From positions 17,926,435 to 17,953,261 of the forward strand of contig NC_049985.1 of assembly GCF_000003815.2 (NCBI RefSeq): a DNA stretch of 26,827 nucleotides. The letters run 5' to 3'. Of this stretch, positions 26,663-26,827 are shown in pieces. The stretch is from Branchiostoma floridae. Taxonomy: Eukaryota > Chordata > Leptocardii > Amphioxiformes > Branchiostomatidae. A program made the translations under genes and the position numbers. How positions within the stretch are numbered: position 1 is the first letter of the stretch; every line of letters starts with the position of its first letter. Below the pieces are notes generated by a model that was not told the origin of the DNA, ran no database searches, and saw nothing but the letters and a program-made list of their open reading frames with translations.

Positions 26663-26827
26663 TTCAGTACAAATGCAGCTACCATTGACCTGATCACACA
26701 AAGCGTTATTACTGCAGTTGCAGTTCGTACTGCAGTTCCACCCGAATGTGCCAGGTGCGCAGGTGTCCTCACACCTGTCTCCATGACGACCGGGAGGACA
26801 CAGACAACCCTCCCACCTGTCACACGT
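26648..26827 (-). CDS. EGF-like repeat protein fragment (MEGF/SREC/Tie type), cut at the satellite
   Basis: The minus strand from the right edge reads CDRWEGCLCPPGRHGDRCED, TCAPGTFGWNCSTNCNCSNN and ALCDQVNGSCICTEGYS. The cysteine spacing is that of laminin-type EGF repeats in MEGF, scavenger-receptor (SREC) and Tie-like extracellular regions. Coding text runs to about 26664, then enters the 72-bp array and meets TAA at 26648-26650. I see no donor at the end of the domain (CAG|GTCAAT inside it would cut the EGF unit), so the gene appears broken here. The rest of the gene lies to the right of the window. A reverse-strand frame at 26632-26823 is a shadow in another frame. Confidence 0.75.
   Translation of the reverse strand, partial: TCDRWEGCLCPPGRHGDRCEDTCAPGTFGWNCSTNCNCSNNALCDQVNGSCICTEGYSI

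Noticed and set aside
26632-26823. 63-codon minus-strand ATG frame at the right end
   Set aside because: It is out of frame with the clear EGF-like cysteine pattern read from the right edge.

Overview
The window looks like cephalochordate (Branchiostoma-type amphioxus) nuclear DNA. The genes have many short exons with GT-AG introns and matching phases. Introns are full of minisatellites, MITE-like hairpins and a LINE and SINE copy. The nucleotidyltransferase-TPR gene has an architecture I associate with a large amphioxus family. The species call is inference from recall, not a search. One 100-base run of N (5070-5169) is an assembly gap.

Layout. (1) 1-1927, minus: 5' part of a betaine-homocysteine S-methyltransferase (BHMT-like) gene. 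It has a 19-nt first exon, a 191-nt second exon and the start of a third that runs off the left edge. A small MITE-like element sits in intron 1. (2) 1928-2914: a ~1 kb head-to-head intergenic region. (3) 2915-24030, plus: a complete six-exon PhyH-family (phytanoyl-CoA dioxygenase-like) non-haem iron oxygenase gene, predicted at 273 aa. Its introns hold a C-rich repeat, degenerate ~210-bp repeats, the gap, a 16-kb intron 3, a serially duplicated exon-5 front end and a 32-bp minisatellite that multiplies the exon-5 splice donor. (4) 7852-20558, minus, wholly inside PhyH intron 3: a five-exon gene for a predicted 1358-aa protein. It has an N-terminal helical repeat region, a DUF294/GlnD-like nucleotidyltransferase domain and about eleven kinesin-light-chain-type TPRs of 44 residues. 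Its 7.8-kb intron 1 holds a 120-bp palindrome, a 100-bp higher-order minisatellite and degenerate repeats. (5) 21080-22147: 3' end of a non-LTR retrotransposon with an (AAAAT)n tail. (6) 24031-25788: 3' flank of PhyH, then a truncated C-terminal paralogue of the TPR gene (minus) together with its homologous 3' flank. (7) 25801-26662: twelve copies of a 72-bp unit, each with a perfect CArg-box (SRF-site) consensus. (8) 26648-26827, minus: EGF-like (MEGF/SREC/Tie type) coding sequence that runs into the 72-bp array and stops.

The genes do not form an operon or an obvious pathway. BHMT (methyl transfer) and PhyH (2-oxoglutarate oxygenase) are metabolic. The NTase-TPR protein looks like a signalling or sensor protein. 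The most unusual features are that protein, the satellites seeded from exon boundaries in PhyH, and the CArG-box array that separates two truncated genes.
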